Under the pieces are notes generated by a model. The model worked only from the letters and a program-made list of their open reading frames with translations. It ran no database searches and was not told the origin of the DNA. A stretch of 9,511 bases of DNA from an uncultured Candidatus Competibacteraceae bacterium (GTDB lineage: Bacteria > Pseudomonadota > Gammaproteobacteria > Competibacterales > Competibacteraceae): assembly GCA_937960715.1 (NCBI GenBank), contig CALGOO010000034.1:1-9511 (forward strand), in the 5' to 3' direction. Below are positions 1 to 5,817 of the stretch, piece by piece. Positions within the stretch are counted from its first letter, which is position 1. Each line of letters starts with the position of its first letter. A program made the translations under genes and the position numbers.

Positions 1-146
1 CGCTCAGCGTGGTGCTGCTGATGTACGAGGAAGGCTTTCGCTGGTGGAACATGGGTTACGCCTCGGCGGCGGCGTTCGTGCTGTTCGCGCTGATCCTGGC
101 CGGGACCGTCCTGCAACTGAGGTTGAGAGGGCGGGAATCGCCATGA
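1..146 (+). CDS. Sugar ABC transporter permease, MalF-type (C-terminal fragment)
   Basis: The reading frame is open from the window edge (first full codon at base 3) to TGA at 144-146, so only the last 47 residues are present. They contain an RWWNMGY stretch followed by a hydrophobic helix (AAAFVLFALILAG) and a basic tail (LRLRGRE). This is how the first inner-membrane permease of CUT1 carbohydrate importers (MalF/UgpA-like) usually ends. The stop overlaps the start of the next permease as ATGA, which indicates translational coupling within one operon. The family call rests on the short tail plus the neighbour. The substrate cannot be deduced, and the binding protein and ATPase would lie outside the window. 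Confidence 0.8.
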   Translation, partial: LSVVLLMYEEGFRWWNMGYASAAAFVLFALILAGTVLQLRLRGRESP

Positions 147-976
147 ATCGACGGTTGCATCGCCTGTTTCCCACCCTGCTGGCGCACGGCGCGCTGGCGG
201 TGGGCGCGGTGTTGGCCCTGCTGCCGCTGTGGTGGATGCTGGCGGCGTCGCTGATGCCCGCTGGCGAAGCCAATCACTATCCGCCGCGCCTGTGGCCGAG
301 CACGGTGACCTTCGAGCATTACTCGGCCTTGTTCACCCGCCTCGATCTGGGTCGCTACCTGTTCAACAGCGCCCTGCTGGCCAGCGCGGTGACCGTCATC
401 GCACTGTTCATCAACTCGATGGCCGGCTACGCTTTCGCCAAGTTCCGCTTCCGCCATCGCGACCGACTGTTTCGCAGCCTGCTGGCGGCGATGGTGATTC
501 CCGCCCAGGTGGCGATGCTGCCGCTGTTCCTGCTGCTCAAACAGTTCGGGCTGATCAACACCTACTGGGGCGTGATCATCCCCGGCATGGCCAGCATCTT
601 CGGCATCTTCCTGATCCGGCAATATCTGCTGGCGATTCCCGACAGCCTGCTGGACGCGGCGCGGATGGACGGCGCCGGTGAATTTCGGATTTACTGGTCG
701 CTGATCCTGCCGCTGTGTCGGCCGATTCTGGTGACGCTGGCGATCTTCACCTTTCTCGGCGCCTGGAACGATTTCATGTGGCCGCTGATCGTGCTCACCG
801 ACAGTGCGAAGCATACCTTGCCGGTGGCGCTGGCCAACCTGCTGGGCGAACACGTGCAGGATACCGAGCTGATGATGGCCGGCTCGGTGCTCACCGTGCT
901 GCCGGTCATGCTGCTGTTCGTGGCATTACAAAAATATTACATCGCTGGGATTCTGCTGGGTGGGATAAAAGGCTAA
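143..976 (+). CDS. Sugar ABC transporter permease, MalG-type (CUT1 family)
   Basis: A complete 277-residue inner-membrane permease, the normal size for MalG/UgpE-like proteins. It begins at the ATG inside the ATGA overlap with the upstream permease, with a purine-rich GAGAGGGCGG about 8 bases ahead. An N-terminal helix (about residues 14-36) is followed by a periplasmic segment and about five further hydrophobic segments. The cytoplasmic EAA loop that docks on the ATPase is clear at about residues 170-190 (DAARMDGAGEF...LILPLCRP). The protein ends in the typical YYIAGILLGGIKG. With the upstream fragment it would form the heterodimeric channel of a carbohydrate or sugar-phosphate importer. The exact sugar is unknown; maltose/alpha-glucoside and glycerol-3-phosphate types are equally possible from sequence alone. 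Confidence 0.93.
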   Translation: MNRRLHRLFPTLLAHGALAVGAVLALLPLWWMLAASLMPAGEANHYPPRLWPSTVTFEHYSALFTRLDLGRYLFNSALLASAVTVIALFINSMAGYAFAKFRFRHRDRLFRSLLAAMVIPAQVAMLPLFLLLKQFGLINTYWGVIIPGMASIFGIFLIRQYLLAIPDSLLDAARMDGAGEFRIYWSLILPLCRPILVTLAIFTFLGAWNDFMWPLIVLTDSAKHTLPVALANLLGEHVQDTELMMAGSVLTVLPVMLLFVALQKYYIAGILLGGIKG

Positions 977-977
977 A

Positions 978-1004
978 GCCCGGCTGGCGGGAAACCGCGC
1001 GGGC
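978..1004 (+). terminator. Possible hairpin after the sugar permease operon
   Basis: One base after the permease stop, GCCCG (978-982) pairs with CGGGC (1000-1004). Inside it, GCGG-GAAA-CCGC (987-998) forms a perfect stem capped by a GAAA tetraloop. No T-run follows, so this is at best a weak or Rho-assisted terminator, or a 3'-end-stabilising hairpin. It lies in the 66-base gap before the convergent phasin-like gene. Confidence 0.35.
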
Positions 1005-1042
1005 GGTGGAATGCGCCGTCGGGTTACCAACTTGGCGCCGAT

Positions 1043-1387
1043 TCAGCGCATTTCCAGTTCGTGCAGGTGCAAGTCAAAGTTCTGGATCATTTCCGCCAAG
1101 CCGCGGATTTCCTCCGGCGTGGGCGCGCGCGACGCCTCCACGCCAGAACCAGTTCCCGCCAGCACCAACCGAGCCAACCGCTTGAGTTCGCGCAGGCCGT
1201 CGTCTTGCTCGTCGATGGCCTCCACCACCTCGCCGCATTGCACCAGTTGGGCGAAAAACTCGTGGCCTTCCTGCTGAGCCCGCGCCAATGCGCCGATTCC
1301 CGCCAGCCAGATTTGACTGGCCAAGGCCAGCGTGTCTTCCACCTTGCGCGTTTCGCGCAGGTATTTCCGCAGTCGTTGATACGCCAT
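1043..1387 (-). CDS. Phasin-like polyhydroxyalkanoate granule-associated protein
   Basis: A 114-residue protein. Residues 17-55 (VEDTLALASQIWLAGIGALA, then RAQQEGHEFFAQLV) match the core of the PhaI/PhaF phasin family, which coats storage-polymer granules: an amphipathic helix with an IWLAGIGA motif followed by EG..FF..LV. The ATG at 1387 has GGGAG at 1396-1400 with an 8-base spacer. The frame stays open further upstream, but there the composition stops looking like phasin. The usual Lys/Ala/Pro-rich DNA-binding tail of PhaF is absent; the C-terminus is instead acidic and helical (PTPEEIRGLAEMIQNF...HELE). It stands alone, with no pha synthesis genes nearby. The family call is fairly secure. 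Granule binding is inferred, and a different structural role is possible. Confidence 0.75.
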   Translation of the reverse strand: MAYQRLRKYLRETRKVEDTLALASQIWLAGIGALARAQQEGHEFFAQLVQCGEVVEAIDEQDDGLRELKRLARLVLAGTGSGVEASRAPTPEEIRGLAEMIQNFDLHLHELEMR

Positions 1388-1749
1388 GGTTGCCACTCCC
1401 GCGCCAAACCCCAAGAACGGTCGTCCGTGACAATACGTTCCGGGCGTTCCGAACCCTTGTACCGATTCTCCGTGGCGGACCGCCAAAAAGCTTTTCGAAC
1501 CGCTGGTCACCCTCCAGGCCATGGCGGTTCGAGCAGTCGGGCCATCGCCCCGGTCCACCGTCGCTTCCGATAGTAGCGGCCTGGATTAGAATAAACACAC
1601 TAAAGGCGCGAAATGGCGTCATTACAGCAATTTTTCAAAGACAACCATATGATTTAACAGCAATAAGTTGTATTGAAAAACCAGACAACCTGTTGCAGCC
1701 CCGGTCGGAAGGCCGCTTGCGGGGTGGGTTGGCCAGGGCGTTTGGCGCA
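1388..1749. other. Intergenic region upstream of the phasin-like gene, with an AT-rich island
   Basis: This 362-base stretch lies between znuB (which ends into it) and the phasin-like gene (which starts from it), both on the minus strand. I found no credible gene in it. Bases 1388-1570 are GC-rich and probably the leader of the phasin-like gene. Bases 1575-1690 are distinctly AT-rich and hold an imperfect inverted repeat and a repeated CAGCAAT. This is the likeliest location for the phasin promoter, but no minus-strand -35/-10 pair is convincing. Confidence 0.6.
1631..1680. repeat. Imperfect inverted repeat in AT-rich intergenic island
   Basis: TTTTTCAAAGACAAC (1631-1645) is answered by GTTGTATTGAAAAA (1667-1680), whose complement reads TTTTTCAATACAAC. 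The arms agree except for AG versus T, and they are separated by 21 bases. CAGCAAT also occurs directly repeated at 1625-1631 and 1658-1664, 33 bases apart, about three helical turns. It could be a regulator site or a hairpin in the phasin leader. Confidence 0.5.
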
Positions 1750-1757
1750 TTAGCGCC
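1744..1757 (-). other. Short perfect hairpin spanning the znuB stop codon
   Basis: GGCGC-ATTA-GCGCC is a perfect 5-bp stem with a 4-base loop that contains the znuB TAA (1752-1750). No T-run follows on the minus strand, so it is not a standard terminator. It may protect the 3' end of the znuCB message or be incidental. Confidence 0.3.
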
Positions 1758-2541
1758 TTGAGCGGCTCGGTGTCGCCAAACTCAGCGCGAACAGCGCGGT
1801 GGCGGCCACGACCACCGAGGGGCCGGCCGGAGTATCCCAGCGCAACGAGGCCCACAACCCCAGTCCGACCGCCGCGCCGCCCACGAGACTGGCCAGCGCC
1901 GCCATGCCTTCCGGCGAGCGGGCGAAGCGCCGCGCCGCCGCCGCCGGGATAATCAGCAGCGAGGTGATGAGCAGGATACCGACCACCTTCATCGCCACCG
2001 CGATGACGAGAGCGATCAGCAGCATGAACGCCAGCCGGATCGGAAATACCGCCACGCCTTCCACTCGCGCCAGATCCTCATGCACGGTCAGCGCCAGCAG
2101 TGGTCGCCACAACCCCGCCAGCACGCTCAGCGCCAGCAGGCCGCCGCCCCAGATCCAGTACAGATCGACGGGAGTGATGGCCAGGATGTCGCCGAACAGA
2201 TAGCCGACCAGATCCACCCGCACGGTCTCCAGAAAAGCCAGCGCCACCAACCCCAGCGACAGGGCGGTATGGGCGAGAATACCCAGCAGGGTATCGGTGG
2301 CCAGGTTGCGTTGTCGTTGCAGAAGCGCCAGCGCCAGTGCCACCAGCAGGCAGGTCAGAATCACACCCAGTTGCGGGTTGACGCGTAACATCGCGCCGAG
2401 CAGCACGCCGAGCAACCCGGAATGCGCCAGGGCGTCGCCGAAATACGCCATGCGTCGCCAGACCACGAAGGTACCCAAGGGTCCGGCCGCCAGCGCGACC
2501 CCGAAACCGCCCAACAAGGCGCGCAGCAGGAAATCATCCAT
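1750..2541 (-). CDS. znuB: Zinc ABC transporter permease ZnuB
   Basis: A 263-residue inner-membrane permease of the ABC-3 metal family, with the hydrophobic segments of ZnuB over its whole length. Family signatures are YFGDALAHSGLLGV (residues 33-46) and GILLITSLLIIPAAAA (188-203). The second is the cytoplasmic loop and helix that contacts the ATPase. It dimerises to form the channel through which ZnuA-delivered zinc enters the cytoplasm. The ATG at 2541 overlaps the end of znuC by 8 bases (ATGGATGA), so the two are translationally coupled. Longer in-frame extensions would reach back into znuC and add no conserved sequence. Mn or Fe permeases of the same family are possible, but the ZnuA and ZnuC partners favour zinc. 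Confidence 0.95.
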   Translation of the reverse strand: MDDFLLRALLGGFGVALAAGPLGTFVVWRRMAYFGDALAHSGLLGVLLGAMLRVNPQLGVILTCLLVALALALLQRQRNLATDTLLGILAHTALSLGLVALAFLETVRVDLVGYLFGDILAITPVDLYWIWGGGLLALSVLAGLWRPLLALTVHEDLARVEGVAVFPIRLAFMLLIALVIAVAMKVVGILLITSLLIIPAAAARRFARSPEGMAALASLVGGAAVGLGLWASLRWDTPAGPSVVVAATALFALSLATPSRSRR

Positions 2542-3298
2542 GCGCCTGGGGCTCCGCCGACTCCACCACGGCGCCATGCAGGTCGTGACGGTGATCGTGG
2601 TGATGGTGGTAAATCGCCAGGCGGCGGGCGCCGTCGAGACCGAACAGTTCCAGATAGGCTGGATCGCGGGCGACGTGGTCGGGATGGCCCGAGCAGCAGA
2701 CGTGTCGATTCAGACACAGTACATGGTCGGTGGTCGCCATCACCAGATGCAGTTCGTGCGACACCATCAGAATCCCACAACCGCGCCGCTGGCGCAGACC
2801 GCCGATCAGATCGTACAGCTCGTACTGGCCGTTCAAGTCCACGCCCTGAATCGGTTCGTCCAGCACCAGCAGATCGGGGTCGCGCAACAGCGCCCGCGCC
2901 AGCAATACCCGTTGCATCTCGCCACCGGAAATCGCCTGTACCGGCGCGTCGAGGACGTGAGCGGCGCCCACTTCGGCCAGCGCGTCCCGAACTCGCGCCC
3001 GCGAGGCGGGCGTGCCGAGGGTGACGAAACGCCGCACGCTCAGCGGCAGGGTGTCGTCCACCACCAGCCGCTGGGGCATGTAGCCCACCCGCGCGCCGGG
3101 TTTGCGCCAGATCTGGCCGCTATCCGCTCGAACCAAACCGAGCGCCACCCGCGCCAGGGTCGACTTGCCGGCTCCGTTCGGCCCGATCAGAGCGACGATT
3201 TCGCCCGCCGTGACCTGGAAACTCACATCGCGCAAGATGGAGTTTCCCCGGATGGCGAGGTTGACCTTCTCAATCGTCAGCAGGGGTTCGGGCGGCAT
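2534..3298 (-). CDS. znuC: Zinc ABC transporter ATP-binding protein ZnuC
   Basis: A 254-residue ABC ATPase that powers zinc import. All nucleotide-binding motifs are intact: Walker A GPNGAGKST (39-47), Q-loop Q76, signature ISGGEMQ (123-129), Walker B LLVLDEP (143-149) and switch His181. It carries ZnuC hallmarks, namely LNRHVCCSG and a C-terminal histidine cluster HHHHDHRHDLH (231-241) that may sense or bind zinc. The ATG at 3298 aligns with the start of E. coli ZnuC (LLTIEKVNLAIRGNSILRDVSF). A TTG start at 3370 would add an unconserved extension. The only strong Shine-Dalgarno sequence, AAGGAG at 3322-3327, lies 23 bases before the ATG, unusually far. The gene is first in a znuCB operon divergent from znuA. 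Confidence 0.96.
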   Translation of the reverse strand: MPPEPLLTIEKVNLAIRGNSILRDVSFQVTAGEIVALIGPNGAGKSTLARVALGLVRADSGQIWRKPGARVGYMPQRLVVDDTLPLSVRRFVTLGTPASRARVRDALAEVGAAHVLDAPVQAISGGEMQRVLLARALLRDPDLLVLDEPIQGVDLNGQYELYDLIGGLRQRRGCGILMVSHELHLVMATTDHVLCLNRHVCCSGHPDHVARDPAYLELFGLDGARRLAIYHHHHDHRHDLHGAVVESAEPQAHG

Positions 3299-3401
3299 GG
3301 GGCGTTGCTCAACTTGACCGGCTCCTTTCCAGCAGCAGGCTTGTCGACGATGCGGGCGGACCGAGGACAAGCGATGGAATGATCAATTATTTCAAATCCT
3401 T

Positions 3402-3417
3402 ATGGCCAATTTGCCAT
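3402..3417. promoter_or_regulatory. Candidate operator palindrome in the znuA/znuC divergent region
   Basis: ATGGC-CAATTT-GCCAT is a 16-bp palindrome with a single mismatched pair (C3407/T3412). It sits just upstream of the proposed znuA -35 box and would also lie near the -35 region of a znuCB promoter using AATAAT (3391-3386, minus strand). Divergent znu promoters are classically repressed by the zinc sensor Zur. The sequence is not an obvious match to the enterobacterial Zur box, so assignment to Zur is inference from position. Confidence 0.4.
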
Positions 3418-3425
3418 CACGCTGT

Positions 3426-3454
3426 TTGAATCGAGGCATTGGCTGCATTATAGC
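3426..3454 (+). promoter_or_regulatory. Candidate sigma70 promoter for znuA
   Basis: TTGAAT (3426-3431) and TATAGC (3449-3454) are separated by exactly 17 bases. Each hexamer matches the consensus at four of six positions. Transcription would start near 3461, leaving a leader of about 27 bases that contains the GAGGGGGA ribosome-binding site (3477-3484) before the znuA ATG. Confidence 0.45.
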
Positions 3455-3487
3455 GGCTTTCACCACGACAAGGTTTGAGGGGGAAGC

Positions 3488-4441
3488 ATGCCGAACAGGC
3501 CGCGAGGTTCCCGCGGGCGTTGGATTCTACTGGGATGGGCGCTGCTGGTCGCCCCGCTGATGGGAGCCACCCAACCGGTGGTGGTGGCCAGTATCAAACC
3601 GGTCCACGCACTCGTGGCCGGCGTCATGCGAGGCGTGGGCGAACCATTGTTGCTGATTCCCGGCGGCGCCTCGCCGCATGAGTACAGTCTCAAGCCATCG
3701 GACATACGCGCGCTGGGTTCGGCCCAGGTGGTATTCTGGATCGGGTCGGAGTTGGAAAGCTTTCTGGTCAAGCCACTCGCCAACGCCAAAACCACCCGCT
3801 CCGTGGCGCTGATGGACGCGCCTGATCTCACGATTTTGCCGCTGCGGGCCGGTGGCGCCTGGGAGGCGCATGAGCACGATTCCAATCACCACGGCCATCA
3901 CGATGATCACGATTCCGCCACCAGCCGCGACGCCCATGTCTGGCTGGACCCCACCAACGCCATCGCCATGGTGCGTCGGATGGTCGCGGTACTCGGCGAG
4001 ATGGATCCCGCCCACCAGGCGGAATACGCCCGCAACGGCGTGGCGCTGGTCGAGCGGCTGGAAAGGCTGGATCGGCAACTGGCGTCCGATCTGGCGCCGA
4101 TCAGGGAGCAACCCTACCTGGTGTTTCACGATGCCTATCATTATTTCGAGCGGCGGTACGGCTTGAACGCGGTCGGTTCGGTGGTGCTCGATCCGGAACA
4201 GCGGCCGGGAGCGAAACGGGTGGCGGAAATCCGGGCGCGCGTACGCGCGCGCAAGGTTCGTTGCGTGTTCAGCGAGCCACAATTTCAACCCGCGCTGGTG
4301 GAAACGATCATCGCCGGGGGCAACGTCCGCCGTGGGGTGCTCGATCCGCTGGGGGCCGACTTGCCGGCGGGTCCCGAAGCCTATTTTCAACTGTTGCAAG
4401 GCTTGAGCGCGGCATTGCGCGGCTGCCTGGCCGGCGCCTGA
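3488..4441 (+). CDS. znuA: Periplasmic zinc-binding protein ZnuA
   Basis: A 317-residue cluster A-I solute-binding protein that captures zinc in the periplasm and hands it to ZnuB. The N-terminus has a basic stretch and a hydrophobic core ending near residue 27 (WILLGWALLVAPLMGA), a standard Sec signal. Likely metal ligands are His64 (SPHEYSLKPSD), His150 (DAHVWLDP), His214 (FHDAYHYFE) and Asp287 (LDPLGAD). A histidine-rich loop at 128-141 (HEHDSNHHGHHDDH) is the usual mark of zinc-specific members. Cys259 and Cys313 probably form the disulfide seen in E. coli ZnuA. The ATG has an excellent GAGGGGGA four bases upstream. It is divergent from znuCB, so the set is complete. The regulator gene zur, often adjacent, is not here. 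Confidence 0.97.
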   Translation: MPNRPRGSRGRWILLGWALLVAPLMGATQPVVVASIKPVHALVAGVMRGVGEPLLLIPGGASPHEYSLKPSDIRALGSAQVVFWIGSELESFLVKPLANAKTTRSVALMDAPDLTILPLRAGGAWEAHEHDSNHHGHHDDHDSATSRDAHVWLDPTNAIAMVRRMVAVLGEMDPAHQAEYARNGVALVERLERLDRQLASDLAPIREQPYLVFHDAYHYFERRYGLNAVGSVVLDPEQRPGAKRVAEIRARVRARKVRCVFSEPQFQPALVETIIAGGNVRRGVLDPLGADLPAGPEAYFQLLQGLSAALRGCLAGA

Positions 4442-4498
4442 ATACCACGGGTCGGGGTCGGCGGAAATTTCTTCCCGAATGTTTTATGCTGTTAAACC

Positions 4499-4550
4499 AA
4501 CCGTCGGTCGCGCGCCACTCGCCTGGCATGGTCGCCGACGGTTCGTTTTT
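4499..4550 (+). terminator. Rho-independent-type terminator between znuA and dksA
   Basis: AACCGTCGG (4499-4507) pairs perfectly with CCGACGGTT (4535-4543), giving a 9-bp stem with a 27-base loop, followed by CGTTTTTG. Its position about 60 bases after the znuA stop suggests it ends the znuA transcript. A TATGCT at 4485-4490 leaves open that it lies in the leader of a dksA transcript and acts as an attenuator, but no good -35 supports that. Confidence 0.6.
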
Positions 4551-4595
4551 GTCGTTTCGACCCAATGACCCTAAAAAAACCAAAGGTGGATCACC

Positions 4596-5015
4596 ATGAC
4601 CGAGGCCCTGGCGGAAGCCGCACACTATCGTGCCGAGCAGGACGAGGACTACATGAACGACCGGCAGAAGGCGCATTTTCGCGCCATCCTGCTGGCCTGG
4701 AAGCAGGAACTGGTGGAGGAAAGCCGGCGCACCGTGCATCACATGCAGGACGATCTGTTGAATTTGCCGGACCCGAATGACCGCGCCAGTCAGGAGGAGG
4801 AATTCTCCATCGCGCTGCGAGCGCGGGACCGGGAACGCAAGCTGCTGCACAAGATCGACAAGGCGTTGACCCGCTTGGCCAGCGACGACTACGGCTACTG
4901 CGAGGCGTGCGGCGTGGAAATCGGCCTGCGGCGGCTGGAGGCGCGGCCCACGGCGGAATTGTGCATCGACTGCAAGCACCTGGAAGAGCAGAAGGAGAAA
5001 AGCCAGGCGGTGTGA
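4596..5015 (+). CDS. dksA: RNA polymerase-binding transcription factor DksA
   Basis: A 139-residue DksA, slightly shorter at the N-terminus than the 151-residue E. coli protein. It inserts a coiled-coil into the RNA polymerase secondary channel and, with ppGpp, represses rRNA promoters and activates amino-acid genes. The coiled-coil tip LPDPNDRASQEEEF carries the two essential aspartates (Asp59 and Asp62, matching Asp71 and Asp74 of E. coli). The zinc finger is intact: Cys102-X2-Cys105 and Cys123-X2-Cys126. It is therefore the zinc-dependent form and not the cysteine-poor DksA2 induced in zinc starvation. The ATG has AGGTGG (4584-4589) at good spacing. A terminator separates it from znuA. A TetR-family gene follows closely and may be co-transcribed. 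Confidence 0.97.
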   Translation: MTEALAEAAHYRAEQDEDYMNDRQKAHFRAILLAWKQELVEESRRTVHHMQDDLLNLPDPNDRASQEEEFSIALRARDRERKLLHKIDKALTRLASDDYGYCEACGVEIGLRRLEARPTAELCIDCKHLEEQKEKSQAV

Positions 5016-5074
5016 AGCCGCGTCGCCGCGCCCGTCCTCCCGATGAACCCACCTCGCCCGTCGACACGCTTTCC

Positions 5075-5740
5075 ATGATCTGGTGCAAACAGGGCCAGGG
5101 AGCCGGGCGCGACCGCTATCATCATGGCAATTTGCGCGAGGCGCTGATCGAAGCGGCGCTGGATTTGATCGCCGAACGCGGCCCCGCCGGCTTCACGTTC
5201 GCCGAAGTCGCCCGCCTGGTTGGAGTGAGTCCAGCCGCCCCCTATCGACACTTCCGCGACCGCAACGCTCTTCTTGCCGAAGTCGCCCGCCGTGGCTTTC
5301 GGCAGTTCGAGGCCGACCTGGTCCAAGCCTGGAACGATGGCCGGCCGGAACCGCTGCGCGCGCTGGTCAACTGCGGCCGGGCCTATTTGGCGTTCGCCCG
5401 GCAACAGCCCGCCTACCATGCCGCGATGTTCCAAGCCGGGACTCCTCCCGAAACCGACCCTGACCTTGCCCAGGCCGGCGAGCGGTCTTTGGCCGTGCTG
5501 ATGAAGGCAGCGGAAATCCTTTGGGCCCAGACGCCGAAAGACCAACAGCCGCCGCCCCGAATGGTCGCCCTGCACATCTGGTCCTTTTCGCATGGAATTG
5601 CGTCGCTGTTCCTGAACTCCCGCGAGGGAGCGCGGCAACCGTTGCCGATGGCACCAGAGGATTTATTGGAAGCCGGCATTCTGGTCTACCTGCGCGGGCT
5701 GGGTCTCGGCGGCGGTAAAGCCGTCCCAGCGGATCGCTGA
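5075..5740 (+). CDS. TetR/AcrR-family transcriptional regulator with WHG-type C-terminal domain
   Basis: A 221-residue one-component regulator. The N-terminal DNA-binding domain opens with RYHHGNLREALIEAALDLIAERG, and the helix-turn-helix lies at about 41-62 (TFAEVARLVGV, then YRHF). The ligand-binding half has ALVNCGRAYLAFARQQPAY and a W-x3-HG motif (IWSFSHGIASL, about 168-178), typical of the WHG-type C-terminal domain. The ligand is unknown. The ATG at 5075 is chosen because family members begin about 10-15 residues before the YHHG motif, but it lacks a clear Shine-Dalgarno. An in-frame GTG at 5012 overlaps the dksA stop and would add 21 Arg/Pro-rich residues. A 17-bp perfect palindrome lies 43 bases downstream, over the promoter of the next gene, and is the probable operator. 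Confidence 0.9.
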   Translation: MIWCKQGQGAGRDRYHHGNLREALIEAALDLIAERGPAGFTFAEVARLVGVSPAAPYRHFRDRNALLAEVARRGFRQFEADLVQAWNDGRPEPLRALVNCGRAYLAFARQQPAYHAAMFQAGTPPETDPDLAQAGERSLAVLMKAAEILWAQTPKDQQPPPRMVALHIWSFSHGIASLFLNSREGARQPLPMAPEDLLEAGILVYLRGLGLGGGKAVPADR

Positions 5741-5754
5741 CGATTCGACCCCGC

Positions 5755-5783
5755 TTGACAACGGGGTTTAGTGCGCCTAGGAT
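5755..5783 (+). promoter_or_regulatory. Strong sigma70-like promoter of the DUF2852 gene
   Basis: A perfect -35 TTGACA (5755-5760) and a -10 TAGGAT (5778-5783) are separated by exactly 17 bases, 14 bases after the regulator gene ends. The predicted start, near 5790, falls inside the palindrome that follows. It is the best promoter-like sequence in the window. Confidence 0.75.
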
Positions 5784-5800
5784 TGTTAATGTGATTAACA
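5784..5800. promoter_or_regulatory. Perfect 17-bp palindromic operator candidate
   Basis: TGTTAAT-GTG-ATTAACA is a perfect 7-3-7 inverted repeat immediately after the -10 box and across the expected transcription start, the classic position for a repressor operator. The adjacent TetR-family gene is the natural candidate to bind it. That pairing is inferred from position and symmetry. Confidence 0.7.
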
Positions 5801-5817
5801 TTTATATGGAGGACCCC

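Noticed and set aside
56..853. Long open frame on the minus strand opposite the sugar permease
   Set aside because: Gln/Arg/His-rich translation with no domain; it mirrors the well-supported permease in GC-rich DNA.
1485..1545. GTTCGA/TTCGAA motifs reminiscent of a tRNA T-loop
   Set aside because: No flanking T-stem, acceptor stem or anticodon arm can be formed on either strand.
1388..1558. N-terminal extension of the phasin-like protein to an upstream start
   Set aside because: The extra residues are irregular Gly/Arg-rich, and the ATG at 1387 has its own Shine-Dalgarno and the family-like beginning.
1061..1573. Plus-strand open frame opposite the phasin-like gene
   Set aside because: No ribosome-binding site or family resemblance; the minus strand encodes a clear phasin core with a good Shine-Dalgarno.
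2297..3382. Long plus-strand open frame opposite znuC and the start of znuB
   Set aside because: The minus-strand genes have all ABC ATPase and permease motifs; the opposite frame is low-complexity Gln/Arg/His.
3527..4399. Minus-strand open frame covering znuA
   Set aside because: No recognisable domain; znuA has a signal peptide, metal ligands and a good ribosome-binding site.
4549..4577. TTGTCG-17-TAAAAA as a dksA promoter
   Set aside because: It would start transcription at the ribosome-binding site itself, leaving almost no leader, and it overlaps the terminator T-run.
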